The notes below the pieces were generated by a model. The model was not told the DNA's origin. It made no database searches and saw nothing but the letters and a program-made list of their open reading frames with translations. A stretch of 64,000 nucleotides of DNA. Origin: Clitopilus passeckerianus (lineage: Eukaryota; Basidiomycota; Agaricomycetes; Agaricales; Entolomataceae). Positions 12,662 through 24,520 of the stretch are shown here, piece after piece. The stretch is taken from NCBI GenBank assembly GCA_944990035.1, contig CALYLX010000060.1, positions 62,001 through 126,000 on the forward strand, read 5' to 3'. Within the stretch, counting starts at the first letter, position 1. Every line of letters begins with the position of its first letter. Made by a program: the position numbers and the translations under genes.

Positions 12662-14120
12662 GTGATCTTCAGCGGAACAATTGCCGGTAATTCGCTTGCT
12701 TTTATTCCGTTTTCGACGTTTCTGCTCCTCAACGAGCCCGAAGCGGTAGAAATTTGGCAAATCTATTACCGATGAGGGCCTGGTTATCTCTCACAGTTCC
12801 CTATCTTGTGATACACCTTGTCAGAAACGATGTCATACTTTATCTCTGGAGCTTGATTCTAACCCCCGTGTGCCCTTCAATTACACTACAAGCCAGGGTC
12901 TCGGTCCTGAGGAACAATTCAATTTAAACTAGTCGGAAAACTCATTCCGTCTGTGGACTACGACAGTGGAAACGAAAAGGCAAGCTTTCACTTTGGAACT
13001 TCTCCCAGCGTTGAGTCTTATTTTTCGGCCGCCAGAGAACCACGTTCACGAACAAAGGTTTCGCAAGACTGCATGCGTTTTCAATCGATATCGGCAGCTC
13101 GGCGCCTAAAGACACAAGGAAGACGCATGTTTCCTGTCGAGCTGAGTTGAATTTCCTCAAGGCTGATGTATGATCGTGATTTAAATCACGGACGCTTTAT
13201 TCCAATGAATTTCTGCTTTCCAACGCAGGAACAAACGTTCGCTCAGAACCCTGGATGTGGTGGCTCATTGACGGTTGCATGTACACGTCTTCGGGTACGC
13301 ACATTGAGTTTAGGTGTGATTTTTGACAAATCATTGTCAGGGTTCTTGTGTCGAAGACTACCACGATAACTACGCCTCGGAAAATTCCAGTTTAATTGTC
13401 CGGAAATCGCACCGATAATCGTTCGATGACTTCTGATGGGAACACCTTTCACATTGCCCAATAATCTCGCGATCTTTCCGAGCTTTAAGGTTTTCCATTG
13501 CCGGCATAGCTCCTTTCGGCACGTCTGGAAAGCTTTGAGAGCCCTCCCTTGCCGCGAAGCAGGGAATTCGCGTCAGTGATGTCATGTTCGACCTCCGAAC
13601 ACATCCAATAACTCGGCAACACCAGTACGTTCAGCTATTACAATATTTCTTACTTTTTACTTGAATAATCGTCTAGAGTGGCGCACAGGGCGCCGGGACA
13701 ACCCACAGCATGCGCTGCGAGCCTAATAGATGGAGTTAGCAGGTATCAGTATTGGTTAGCGGTTAATACTGTTTCGTGTGGCGATTCGCCATCGCCTGAT
13801 GGAGAATGGAAATAAGAAAGGAATATCCCTTTCTCACTTTGTTACTCAAGTTCCGGGTCCCTATCGATATCAACAAACGAAAGAGCTAAACCGTAACCGA
13901 TTGACGAAATTTCTTTGTCCGCCAACCGGCAATCTGCATTGCCCCTCTCCTGAAAGATATAAAATCTCGCCATTTCATGATCTATTACTTCAGAATCTCT
14001 TCACCTCTCTCTTCTCTCAACTGCTTGGGTGGGAAACACTTTGAGGCCCTGCCATTGGCGAGCTGAAAGCTGTTGCTAGCCACACCCTTGTACGTCTTCG
14101 GTTCTGAGCGCGGTTCAGGT

Positions 14121-14230
14121 TGCTCCACCCTCTCGTGACTATGAACAATGGTTTTGTGGGTATCTGCGCTGACTCCAGCATGGAATCTCAATCATTGTTC
14201 ATAGTCAAAATTCCAGCAGAGGGTGGAGCA
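14121..14230. repeat. Interrupted inverted repeat, about 110 bp
   Basis: Left arm 14121-14150 carries two blocks (TGCTCCACCCTCT and TGACTATGAACAATG); the right arm repeats both as exact reverse complements at 14218-14230 and 14193-14207. The right arm has a longer spacer between its blocks. No flanking target duplication is evident. It could be a tiny foldback element or a hairpin. Confidence 0.6.
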
Positions 14231-15022
14231 TCCGATTTACTTGCCTCAGGCTGAAGACTACGGCAGGCGATGTTTCGGCACACTCAAATTTTACTTTGTT
14301 TCGCGCTAAGTGCTTCACTCCATATGATTTATTTCTGGAATTCTTGGCTGACGCACAATCGTCATTAGTTGCTATAGACACTTCGTTAAACGCCTCTTCT
14401 GATCTTTCTATCTACACGAAGTACTCTCGTAGATCTACAGTACTTCCTACTACTTGTATCTCTGTAGCAACGAATCGCATGCATGCTCGATTGTAAAAAC
14501 CACGGTGCGGATTTTGTACGTCATATTGGATGGATCAGCCTTGGTAAGTTTTCGGTACCTGAGCTTGGATGTTTTCCATTGGCCATACGAAGCTTAGGCC
14601 TTGCTTTTGATCCCGATTTCTTCCGTCACGTTGCAATGTGGATTTATTCTCACCACGGCGACCTTGACAGCGACGCTGACTCGGGCAATTCTGAGGATCG
14701 TCGGTGACCACACTGTAATGGATTCCACGACGCCCGGGCGAATCTGCACGCCGGGATAAAGTGCCCGAAGTTTCTCTCATTCGCCTCGATATACCCCCAA
14801 ACCGGCGCAGCGCTAGCTTCCTGAATGGAAAACAGCCAAATGAACGCCCGCTGACAGTTTTGATAAAAACTAGGCATCGGCTTTCGGCAAGATTTGCGAG
14901 ATGTCGTGAGCTTACATCAGCATGTCGTTATTCCCTTTGGCAGCGCCTGCATCGAGTTCAACAACCTTCTCCCTTGACTGTACCATTAGCTTCGTGCTAA
15001 AGACTCGTATAACGGCTCTAAC

Positions 15023-15835
15023 ATGTCGGATGCACGCTTAAGAAGAGTGAACAAGGAGATTGCAGGTTCGTTATACTTCGCGATCATCATCAGCAAATGT
15101 GCTAAGCGCTTGACCAGATTGCAAGAATGACAAGGTCTCGAACATCAAGATCGAGCTCATCGACTCGAGTCCTTTTCATCTAAAAGGTACCTTTCCAGGT
15201 CCTGAAGGGACGCCGTACGAGGGGGGAACGTATGAAGTGGTGCGTTTGACCTATCAGTGGCTCGCGGGAGTGGCATCAGGCTCACTCGCACAACATCTAG
15301 GACATTGTAATCCCCGAAGGCTACCCATTCCAACCCGTCAAGATGAAGTTCATTACTCGAGTTTATCATCCCAACATCTCTTCCCAGACTGGCGCCATCT
15401 GTCTTGACATCCTCAAAGATGCCTGGTCGCCAGTTCTCACTCTCAAATCGACTTTGATCTCGCTCCAGAGTCTGCTTTGCTCACCCGAGCCCAATGATCC
15501 TCAGGATGCAGAAGTTGCCAAGCACTATACGACGAGCAGAGCTGGCTTCGAGCACACGGCGAGAGAGTGGGCGCGGCAATACGCCGGCGCGAAGTCGAAA
15601 GATGAACCAGTCGAAACGGATCCTATCAAGTTGGCTGGCTTGGATCATGCACATGTGAAGAACTTTACAGACATGGGCTTCTCGCAGGCCAAGGTGGTAA
15701 GTCTCTCGTTCATTTCCTACCTGTCAATAGCCTACTCACTGCTTGCAGATCGAAGTTTTGTCACGACTGAATTACCGTGGTTCGAACGTGTCCAACGTAT
15801 CAGAAGACAGTGTTGTAGAGGCTCTCGTGTCGTAA
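15023..15835 (+). CDS. UBC1: Ubiquitin-conjugating enzyme E2, UBC1/E2-K type with UBA domain
   Basis: Four exons (15023-15065, 15118-15239, 15301-15696, 15749-15835) give 215 aa. It transfers activated ubiquitin from E1 to substrates, usually building K48 chains, in cytosol and nucleus. The UBC fold covers residues 1 to about 150 and includes the HPN tripeptide (YHPNIS) and active-site Cys (GAICLDILKDAWSP). A linker follows, then a C-terminal UBA domain (LDHAHVKNFTDMGFSQAKV, continuing IEVLSRLNYRGSNV after the last intron). Length matches the yeast Ubc1 and human UBE2K class (about 200-215 aa). The UBA domain makes it E2-25K/Ubc1 rather than Ubc4/5. It ends 66 bases before the convergent DUF4139 paralogue. 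Confidence 0.96.
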
Positions 15836-15900
15836 TCTTTGCTTGGGTGACTTGATCGTGTATTATTAGCGACAATAAAACATTTTTACACCTCCACTAC

Positions 15901-17975
15901 TCAAAGACCGGAGATCGTGTACTTTGTAATGTCTGTGGTTTCCACCGACCACTTCAGCAGCAACTCCGTAGATTCCTGTGATTCCAGATAGCACTGCCAG
16001 GCAACCATACCGCCCTTCTGTCCTGCACGCCCTTCGCGATCCCAGTCGGCTGTAATCCCCTTCTTGATGAAACTCGCCGTACTCGAGCTTGAGCTTGAAG
16101 GCTTGTCACCTGAAGCATCACTGACATGTGGCTGTGTCGGGGTTGAGCTCTGAGCCGTTTTCTTGAACGCCAAGGAAGGCGCAACTGTGACCAAGGCAGG
16201 CGTGAGCAGTTTGACCTCCAGAGAGGTGTTGTTGGAAACTGGGATCTGGTCGATGACTTTGAGATCGAGTGGGAACTTCTTGCTGTTTGTGATGAGGATA
16301 CGTTGCTCGAAGGTTTCGTTGAAGGATTCGCGGAAGGTGTAGCCGGAGCGGCTTGATAGTTGGGTGCGGCGGGGGTAGATGATGCGGATGGAGGGGTCGT
16401 GGCTGGAGGGTTGGTTAGCCCGATTACTGGACAAATGAAGTGGGACGATGTGGCTTACCCTAGAGCTAGGCTGAACTTTTCTCTCGGGCTGATTGCGTCG
16501 AGTTCGGTCCTCTTCATGAATGTGCCATTCAGGTAGATGTTTGCGTTGCCTTTGAGTAATGGGACATCTGAGGTGTTACTGAATTTACCCTGCACAAGCA
16601 ATGTAGTCAGCACATCAATGTCTGCAGATGGTCTGAGGGAGAGTCTTACCATGATATGAGCCCTCGGATCCACCTTCGGCATCGTAACCCAAGCCACATT
16701 GCCACTAAGCTTCAAAGTCGTAACAACAAAACTGCTGGACGACCCATCACCAAGTATAGTAACATCCGTCGGAATCTGGAACGTCGCATGCGACACCGTT
16801 GTAGACTCGCTAACGTTCACCAAGCTCGTCATGGTCTGCATCTCCTCAATCTCCTCGCTCATGGTCGGTTTCTCGAGTTGAGGCGGCGGAGGTGGTGCTG
16901 CAGCTGCGGTTCGAGACCGTGATTGGGGGGCGGATGGCAGCTGTGGCGTGTCACCGTAAGACAGGCTAGTACGACGGCCAAAATGGCAATGGTAGTACGA
17001 TGTACGTTGGACTAAGGATATTTTCCAGGGTTCAAGGTCATGGGTTTGCCTTTCTAGGAATGGGCTGAGGGTCTCGAGAGTTAGAGAGACATTTTTCCAG
17101 TCCTGAGAGGCGTGAGTGGATGAGCGGGTGTTATGATTGGTGGAATAGTTACCTCAGTTGTGTTCTGGGAGACGGTAGCTTTGTACACGAGGTCGATTTG
17201 TGCGGCGTCGTCTTCGAGGGTGGCGTGGATGTCGTAACTAGGTTCCCACTTGCAGTCCTTGATGACTTCATGATTGACCTTCAGTTAAGCGTTTACGAGG
17301 AAATGGCGAGAAACGTACAGTATGAGACAAATACGTCTACCTGCCCACTAGACACAGCAAATAGTTCAACACTGATGTTGGTTCTGAGGCCGACTGGCTG
17401 GGACGATACTTGGGCCACTTTCTGGATTTCTTGTTCCAGCGAGGCAATCTCGTCCTCCAGTGCTACTGCTCTATCGTCTAGACGTTTAGAGGTGGTCTCG
17501 TAAGCATCTATGGCCTTGATGATGTCCTCTGGACCAGTATGGTCTGCTGTCAGAGTCGACAAGTAGCGGTGAAGCGCTCTGATGGATTCGTTCGTGCGCT
17601 GAAGGGCGGTCTGGGCGGAATTTTTCTTCTTCTTAAGGATGGGTAAATTGGGGTCCGTGGTCGAAACGATTGGAGCATCTAGGCTTCTAGAAACCGTGAT
17701 CCGTCCTATGGTACTATCTGAGTGACCTTGGCCTCGAATTCTATAGGGATGCAATATGAGCTGTGGTTCAATGGATAATGTAGGGGAAGAACGAACCGAA
17801 CCGAGTCCTTGTCGAGGTTTGTAGGAAGACCAGATAGATTTAGTCGGGTAGTTCCTTTGTGGATCTCTACCTGTATAGTTCGAGTAACTTCTGCGCAGTT
17901 GGGGTACAAGGTGACCGAAGCCACAGCTGCCTGCTCAGCTCGGGCGTCAATGATGTTCGTGGGCATTGAAGACAT
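15901..17975 (-). CDS. DUF4140/DUF4139-type protein, paralogue 2
   Basis: Six exons on the minus strand (17797-17975, 17319-17740, 17153-17265, 16650-17102, 16459-16589, 15901-16402) give 599 aa. The layout matches paralogue 1: DUF4140-like N-domain (VASVTLYPNCAEVTRTIQV, LNLSGLPTNLDKDSV), Lys-rich start of a coiled coil (ILKKKKNSAQTALQ), DUF4139 core (CKWEPSYDIHATLEDD, YKATVSQNTTEDWKNVSL, GKFSNTSDVPLL, GTFMKRTELDAI, DPSIRIIYPRRTQLSS). Start chosen at 17975; an upstream open stretch lacks an ATG. Intron 4 (16590-16649) is exactly 60 nt without stops, so a retained-intron isoform is possible. The mid linker is Arg/Ala/Pro-rich and shares no obvious sequence with copy 1. Confidence 0.88.
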
Positions 17976-18274
17976 AATGTAGGATCGCAGTAGAGCAAAG
18001 CTAGGGTCGATTTGCGTCTCTGCATTATATGTTCTCAAGGTATGTGGGGTTTGACAGATACACCACTGTGACCGTTCGAGATGTGCCTGCCTGTCAGTCG
18101 GTCGGCACCGAAGGTGTTCAGCATCCAGTTGGTGGCTAAAAGCGTACGAGAGCGGTGCATTCAGTGTGCGGCCCAGGTGAACCCCTAGATCCCTTTCGTA
18201 GGGTGCTTATGCGTTGACTAGTCGCCACTGGCAGGCCGTGTCCTTAGGCCTCAGTCGTCCTGGTGGTGCAGCAG

Positions 18275-18282
18275 CAACAGGC
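18275..18282. repeat. Left 8-bp target-site duplication
   Basis: CAACAGGC, identical to 19068-19075, immediately left of the hAT-like element. Confidence 0.85.
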
Positions 18283-19067
18283 TAAGGCCCCAACCGTACT
18301 ATATATTTACTGTATATATACGGTAAATACCGTATCCATATCCGTATATGTATAGGGTTTTGGGCCGAAAGTTGCCTATACAGTAAATATAGGGTATATA
18401 GATAGGCTAACCGAAGCTGATCCTCGCCATATGTATCCAGATTGAGCTCGAAACATCAGCCGCATCTTCCAAAACGGTGTCAATTGCGGGCGAATCCAAC
18501 CCTGGTCAGACAAGGGGAACACTTTTCAGTTACAGTTTTCATCTGGAGATGAGCTTTCGGATCAAGGTTCGTAGTGGGCAGGTTACAAATCACCACAGTC
18601 TGTGCAAAACCTGGCTCGTCAAGCGCAAATTTTTGGGCTTCAGCCCCGTTGAACTTGGAGACACCAAACGGACCAGGTATTAGCTCTCATTATAGGGGTA
18701 TTCATAATATCAAGAAATTAGACGAAATATTACCAACATGATACCAACATCCGGCCGGGAATTGCCATCCAAAAAGCACGCAAGCACCCCAGCAAAACCA
18801 GGTACAAGGTGGGGAACTGACTAGAGGGCCAAAACAACAGAGCGAATCTTCGTTCTGTGCCCAGTACTTTTACAAATCTTTTCTTGTGGGATTTACCAGG
18901 TATATGAACCCCCAGACAACATTTCGCGGCCATCCTAGCCGTGTATGTCAGAGTTTCCGTATAAATTTACCGTATAATCATATATATACACTATTTACTG
19001 TATAATTTACTGTATATGTATATTTACGGCGTCGGGCGTATACATATAGTAAATGGTTGGAGCCTTA
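18283..19067. mobile_element. Non-autonomous hAT-like DNA transposon, 785 bp
   Basis: The ends are inverted repeats: left TAAGGCCCCAACC, right (reverse complement) TAAGGCTCCAACC, 13 bp with one mismatch. A perfect 8-bp duplication (CAACAGGC) flanks both ends. An 8-bp duplication and TIRs starting TAAGG fit the hAT superfamily. Both subterminal regions are rich in short palindromic A/T repeats (TTTACTGTATA, TATACAGTAAAT, GGTAAATACC), which in hAT elements often bind transposase. Interior frames are short (68 codons or fewer) and show no transposase motif, so the element must move in trans. The perfect duplication suggests a fairly recent insertion. Confidence 0.8.
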
Positions 19068-19075
19068 CAACAGGC
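19068..19075. repeat. Right 8-bp target-site duplication
   Basis: CAACAGGC, matching 18275-18282. Confidence 0.85.
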
Positions 19076-19535
19076 CGAGATTTCAAGGCGCTTTGCCGCT
19101 TGCACATGTTTGCGCGTTTGGATCACATGACCGGAGCGCGTATATTAATATTATAGACGCGTCACGTTTGATTGTGACGACGGTTAGGGGACTAAAGCTG
19201 AATGGAGCTTGAATGGACAGGACTGGACGCCGTTTCTTATAGAATGGCTTACATTCATAAGACACGTTAAAGTCTCGTTGGTCGTACGGGCCGAACACTT
19301 TGACCACGGGATTACATAACATGTTTGGGCAAACGCGCACACGTGATCTACGCGTTGAATTTTCCCGCGTGTGGTCGTTGATGATGGCCTGGCCGAGTTC
19401 CGATTCCGACCTTGAAGTCTCTGCTACCACCACCACCAACGTCGAGCTCGCCGTTGTCTGGCATAAGCTCTTCAACACCTGCGATACCAGGAAGAGCTAA
19501 GACTAAAGGCGGGCTCCTCATACCACCCAAAAACT

Positions 19536-22500
19536 ATGAAAAGACACACAGCACCTAGGTCTGTGGTCTCGAATCAGAGCCACAACTCAGTATTGGACAT
19601 TAGCATCCACGGCGACGAGCTCGAGAACAGCCGTGTTGCACTGGAAAACAATCTGCAGCACACAGAAATCTCCCTGAGGCTCTCGTCAACCTCTGACTCT
19701 GAAGGAGAGGACCTCCAAAAACGACCAGGCACCCAGCACCACCAATCTCGAGGGTACCATGATTCCTCAGAAGAGGAAGCAGAGCACGTCAGCTCGGTGG
19801 AATACCCACGGCACAACTCGAATCCTGGCGGCTTCGCAGAATTCGTCTCTTTTGACCGGCTTTCACGGGACCACATAGGTGGCCTCGGTGACCTCTCGCA
19901 CCATTCTTCCGTCCACCCATATTCATTTTCTCCCGACGACGACGAAGATGAACGAATGCATGGGATTGACCCATTCCCCACACCGGGCTTCCCTTCTATG
20001 TCGTTAGGTTCTGGCCTCGGCCGCGGCCATGGTGCTGGTGGAGAGACAATCTCGACTGCAGGGCACCATGCCAGTGCGCTCACGCTGAGTCCAGGACTCG
20101 GTGGCCGTTACTGGGCAGCAAGACGGAAAGACGCAAGTCTCAGCGGCGCCGAATATGATCCTGACAGGCCTCTCAAGGACATGCTTGACCATGTTGGCAT
20201 GGGCATGGACAGACTGAGCGTATTCGACATCGAGCCAAGTCGGTCACGATATCCAGTACGTCTCTCTTTTTTTTTTTGTTTAGCTCACTAATTTTGATGT
20301 AATTTTCCTGCAGGGAGTAACCTCCCCAAACCAAGGTCCAAAAATGGATACCACTGCTGAGTTAGACCGGATATTGGAATCCGGCCGCATCCCACCCACC
20401 AATATCGCCAACCTTCGCTCTCCCCTCAACTCATCAAGCTCTGCTTCTTCCTCCTCTGACGAGCACGATCAGGCCGCTGACAACGCCTCCAACACATCGG
20501 CGAGAAGCAAGCCTAAGCTAGCCGATGCCCTGAAGAATAACCTCACCTTCTCTCCAAAACGACCCAGGACGATGGTCGTATCACCTCCCGGGCCAACTCA
20601 AGCGAGGAGAGAAACCAGGTTCGCTGATGACGAACCCCTGGAGATGCCCACTCCGAAGCCCAAACGACGCCTCTCCTCAATGGGAACACCCCACCCCTCC
20701 TCCGGTCGCGTCTCGAATCCACATGCCGCCGACCTCAGCGTGCTCAGTGCTGGCAGCGCCAAAAGCGGCAAGACGGCTTCTAGTGCTAAGAGTGGGAAGA
20801 CGACGAGTGATGCTGGGAGCCAGTTCACGCGGATGGCGAGGGGGATTACGAAGGAGATTGAGAAGCAGAGGGGGGCTGTGGCTGAGAGTTCGAGGAAGGC
20901 GTTGGCTGCGCAGGAGGCTGCGAGGAGAGAGAAGGAGGAGAGGGAGAGAGAGTTGGGGAGGCAGTTGAAGGAGAGGCAGGAACGGGAGAGGGAGAGGGAG
21001 GCGAGAGAAAGGGAGAAGGAAAGAGAAAGAGAACGCGAAAGAGAACGTGAAAGGGAGAGAGAAAGAGAAAGGGAGGCCAGGGAAAGGAAGAAGGCTGCTG
21101 ATGCGGCCAAGGCTAGGAGACCTAGTGCCTTGAAGAAACCTGCTGGGGACCTGTCGGCTGCGAATGTTTTCCTTCCGGATGTTACTGGCCTCACGAGCGC
21201 CGTTGAAAGTCCTGCGAAGGGCTTGGGTATGGGCGGCTACAGGCTGTATGGTGGGGATGGTGGCAGTCCTCGTGAAGTTGAAGGTATGTGATTTCGGCGC
21301 ATTTAGTCACTTAGAACAAGCCGATTGACTTTAACTTCCCTTAGCTCGCTTCGTTGCCACCCTCAATAACGTCCAGAGTAAACTCCTGGCTCTCGAGGAA
21401 GAAAACGGGATTTCTCGCCGTCGAGTTCGGGAGCTCGAGATGGAGCTGGAGGACTGCAAGAGGGAGGTGAAGAAGGAGAGGACGAGAGTCCTTGAGAGGG
21501 AGAGTGACCTGTCGATGCAGAGGCATCACTTTGACAGGAAACTCAAGGATAAGGAGAAAAAGGGCAAGGCGAAGGCCCGCGAAGATGATGATTGGGAAAG
21601 TGTCGAGAGACGATATAAGGAGGCTGTCGAAGAGAAAAAATGTTGGTTCTTGTTGCCCGTTCTCATTTAAACATCAGTCTAATCCGTTCTGAACAGCCCT
21701 AGAATCCCTCATCTCTACCCTCCGAAACCACCTCACCCGCCTCACTTCGGAGCTCTCGTCGCACCAGGACCTGCTCACGCAACTGCGAGAGTTGCGAGAC
21801 GAGGATGCTGGCGTCATGAAAGCCAAATGCGTGGAGATTGAGAAGCTCAAAGAACACGTGGAGAGGCTCGGTGGCGAGGTTGAAGTTCTCCGAGGGGTGG
21901 TTGAAGAAGGCTTACGCGAACGACGACGCCGAGACCGTGAAGAGCAAGATGGCCTCCGTGAGGAAGAGGTCTCCAAGCAGGAGCAGGAACCCCTCGCTCA
22001 CCAGGAACACCACTTTGACCATACCGATGCTGCCACTCTTGCTGCTAGCGTTAACACCCCTCGCCATAACGCTGATCTGAATCGGGCGGGTCAAGAGATG
22101 TCGGAAGGGACGAGGCAGAAGCATCGCAATGATTATGGCTATGCATATGATGCTAGTACTGTCGTTCCCGTGGCGCGATTCTTGGATTCGGCAGAGTTTG
22201 AGAGGATAAGCGCTTCGAGGTCCTTGGATGGAACCAGGCTAGACGGCCGTGACGATGAGGAGGAGGAGGAGAAAGAAGAAGCACAACCACCGAAGAGGAG
22301 AAATGCGATGGTGGAGGATGAAGACGAGGATGAGGAAGATGAAGACAAATTCTACCGATCCGAGTCACCTTCGCCGCCGTCTCTTGCCTCAATACAAGTG
22401 CAGGTTGCCGCACCAGGGCCATCCAGGCCTTATCATCAGGATACCCAACATACCCGAGCCCAGTCACGGCATGCGAGACCTATCACATCATCACCTAACG

Positions 22501-23323
22501 CGACTAGGAGACATTCCGACGAGACACCCTTCCCTCAGATCCGAGGTACCCACTTGGAGAAGCTATTCTTCTCCGTACCAGATCACGACGAGAAGACTTG
22601 TGGGGTTTGCCAGAGACGCGAACGGGCTTCCGGAGGCACGGAGAAGGAACAGGTGGATGAGTGGTTCAGGAGACGAGAACAACGCCGGAAACAGGAGGAA
22701 GAGGAGGAGGATGAAGGCTTCGATGAGGACTCGGACCAGTTCCACGACAAGAAAGCACCCGAAGTTGGTGGCTCAAGGTGGAAAGGCAAGGAGCGAGAAA
22801 GCGGCGATCCGAGGTTGAATCCTTGGAAATTGAAGGCTCAGAAGGAGGAGCTTCCTCCGCAGACGGTTGTCGCTCGTGTCATTAGGGAGCTCGAGGACGA
22901 TTTCACTCACTACAAAGGGTCCGTTGCATTGTTTTTTCCCTATTCATCGTTAATTAACCTTCTTCGCCTCCAGGATCTATTGCGAGCTTGCAGATCAGTA
23001 CAAGGAGATGGATCCCGTCTCTGATGTTCCCAGGCGGAACGTGCTGGCCAAGCACCTCCGTGAGGTTGTGGACATTCTGGAACAGAAGGTCTGTGCTTCA
23101 GCAGAAAGACCTTGAAATCGAACTGATCACATCCGTTTAGGGCGACCAAATCGCATCATTATACGATTTGCTCACTTTCAAGGACAAAGGCATATCAGAG
23201 TCCATCGTTCCTCCTACACAGGCCGCCGCTCAGCCTACACCTCTGGCAACGAAGCTGAGGAACTTGTCAACTATGGCTGTCGCATCAGGCTCAACGATGA
23301 AGAGAGGTGGTCGAAACCTGTAA
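19536..23323 (+). CDS. Spindle-pole-body protein with Cep57-type microtubule-binding domain (Ppc89-like)
   Basis: Six exons (19536-20255, 20314-21283, 21345-21641, 21697-22918, 22974-23088, 23141-23323) give 1168 aa. It begins with a disordered Ser/His/Asp-rich region (VLDISIHGDELENSR near the N-terminus). An extremely charged Arg/Glu helix is encoded at about 20930-21090. Coiled coils follow (RRRVRELEMELEDCKREV; STLRNHLTRLTSEL; VEIEKLKEHVERLGGEV), then acidic tracts at about 22250-22350, a CxxC pair (KTCGVCQRRER), and a conserved C-terminus: VVARVIRELEDDFTHYK, YCELADQYKEMDPVSD, VLAKHLREVVDILEQKGDQI. That last block resembles the Cep57/Ppc89 centrosome microtubule-binding domain, implying a role at the spindle pole. 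Intron 1 has a poly-T run; the start is the first in-frame ATG. Confidence 0.85.
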
Positions 23324-23669
23324 CATATTGAACTTTCTTGATTGCAATGTACTTTCTGGTCCGTGTCGAGATTAACCATCATTCCCCATCTTTCGTGTTC
23401 TTATCATTCATTCGCACTGGTACCAAGTATTTTAGGATACCTGACCGATAATTTATGTATTGTACATAACCATCAGCTATCGATCGATTGCATATATAGA
23501 AACTGAGCTCGGCTTTTTATTCAATCACCTCGCCTTACAGTACTAAGACAGCTCTTTTACACGGATATGAGAGTATTGTCGATACTTAACTGGATCTTCC
23601 CGTTCTTCGCTACCTTGCCCGCGGCCTTGAACATTGGACTGCGAAGGTCCTCCGTTTGAATGCTGTACT

Positions 23670-24480
23670 CTAGATCGTGATACTGTTCCACGAAGAGATC
23701 TCAAGCGCGTCAAGGAAGCCTTCACGGCCAACATCCCATGCAGAAATAAACAAGACTTTCCCCTCTACCTCCGGATTCAGAGACTGAGTTGCTGATCCCT
23801 CGACGGATGCTGTTGGTTGGGGCCCGACGATCAGAGCAGGCGAGAATGTTTCGCTCCATGGAGCGTCACGTTTACATGAAATTCTGAGGGTGGTCGACAC
23901 CTTCATGTAAGGCATGGCCACTTCGACCGCTGGGGGGTCCGACGAATTATCTGCGTCTGTCGTGATTTGACAATAGCTCAAATCCAGGCTCTTAATGGAT
24001 TGGGCAATAGAAAGCCGAAATTCAGTCAGGACATTGTTTTTGACTTCGACCTTGAAGAGTCCGAAGTGTTGAAGGGACGAGATCGTTGGATGTAGGAACT
24101 GTCAGAGGTGATTGGTATTCAAACACCCCGTCGCCAAGCGTGAGCCTCTCCAACCTATATGAGGCGATGAGCTCGTGGGACTGAGAACGTGAGCGTCAGA
24201 CGAATACGGGGAGACACCTGCGATGATCCAGACGTACCTTGCCATCCGAGCTGCACGCTGCATTTACGTAGCCGTTTACGAATATATTTAGCTTCATCTA
24301 ATATCCAATTCCATGCTGTCAGCCTCTTTAAGCTTGGCCAACGGCAGATTGCCTCTTGAATCCCAGACAAAGTTATATCGCCTGGCGTGCCACGGCCGGA
24401 AAGGAGCATTAATGAGGTTACTGCACGCATATCAGGCAGAATTTTCATATTTTTCGATCAGAAATCGCAGTGTACTAGAT
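23670..24480 (-). pseudogene. F-box-like/LRR-like family, copy A (5'-truncated)
   Basis: Only the last third of the family architecture is present. The minus strand reads LRFLIEKYEN, then shifts frame into DMRAVTSLMLLSGRG and LSGIQEAICRWPSLKRLTAW, matching the end of the F-box exon in copy B (VQDTIQKWVKLKRLTVMNW). A damaged LRR-like tail follows, with frame breaks around 24050-24150, ending in a better-preserved segment (VEVAMPYMKVSTTLRI, LDALEISSWNSITI). It lies just downstream of copy B in the same orientation, consistent with partial tandem duplication. Confidence 0.7.
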
Positions 24481-24520
24481 ACAGTGATAGACTGATTGGG
24501 TTATCACCTTCTGACGGGTG

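Larger units (their letters stand above)
11398..15022. other. Long gene-poor interval
   Basis: No intact gene recognised over 3.6 kb. It contains a damaged open frame (12247-12661, listed separately) and a short inverted repeat (14121-14230, listed separately). Other frames of up to 147 codons (11632-12075 +) show no family features. The final about 100 bases should hold the UBC1 promoter. Confidence 0.5.

Noticed and set aside
18340..19060. A/T palindromes considered as replication origin or centromere repeat
   Set aside because: They lie inside the element bounded by TIRs and an 8-bp duplication, so subterminal transposon repeats explain them better.
20598..21194. 198-codon minus-strand ORF rich in Ser/Leu
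   Set aside because: It is the antisense shadow of the Arg/Glu repeat of the spindle-pole gene.
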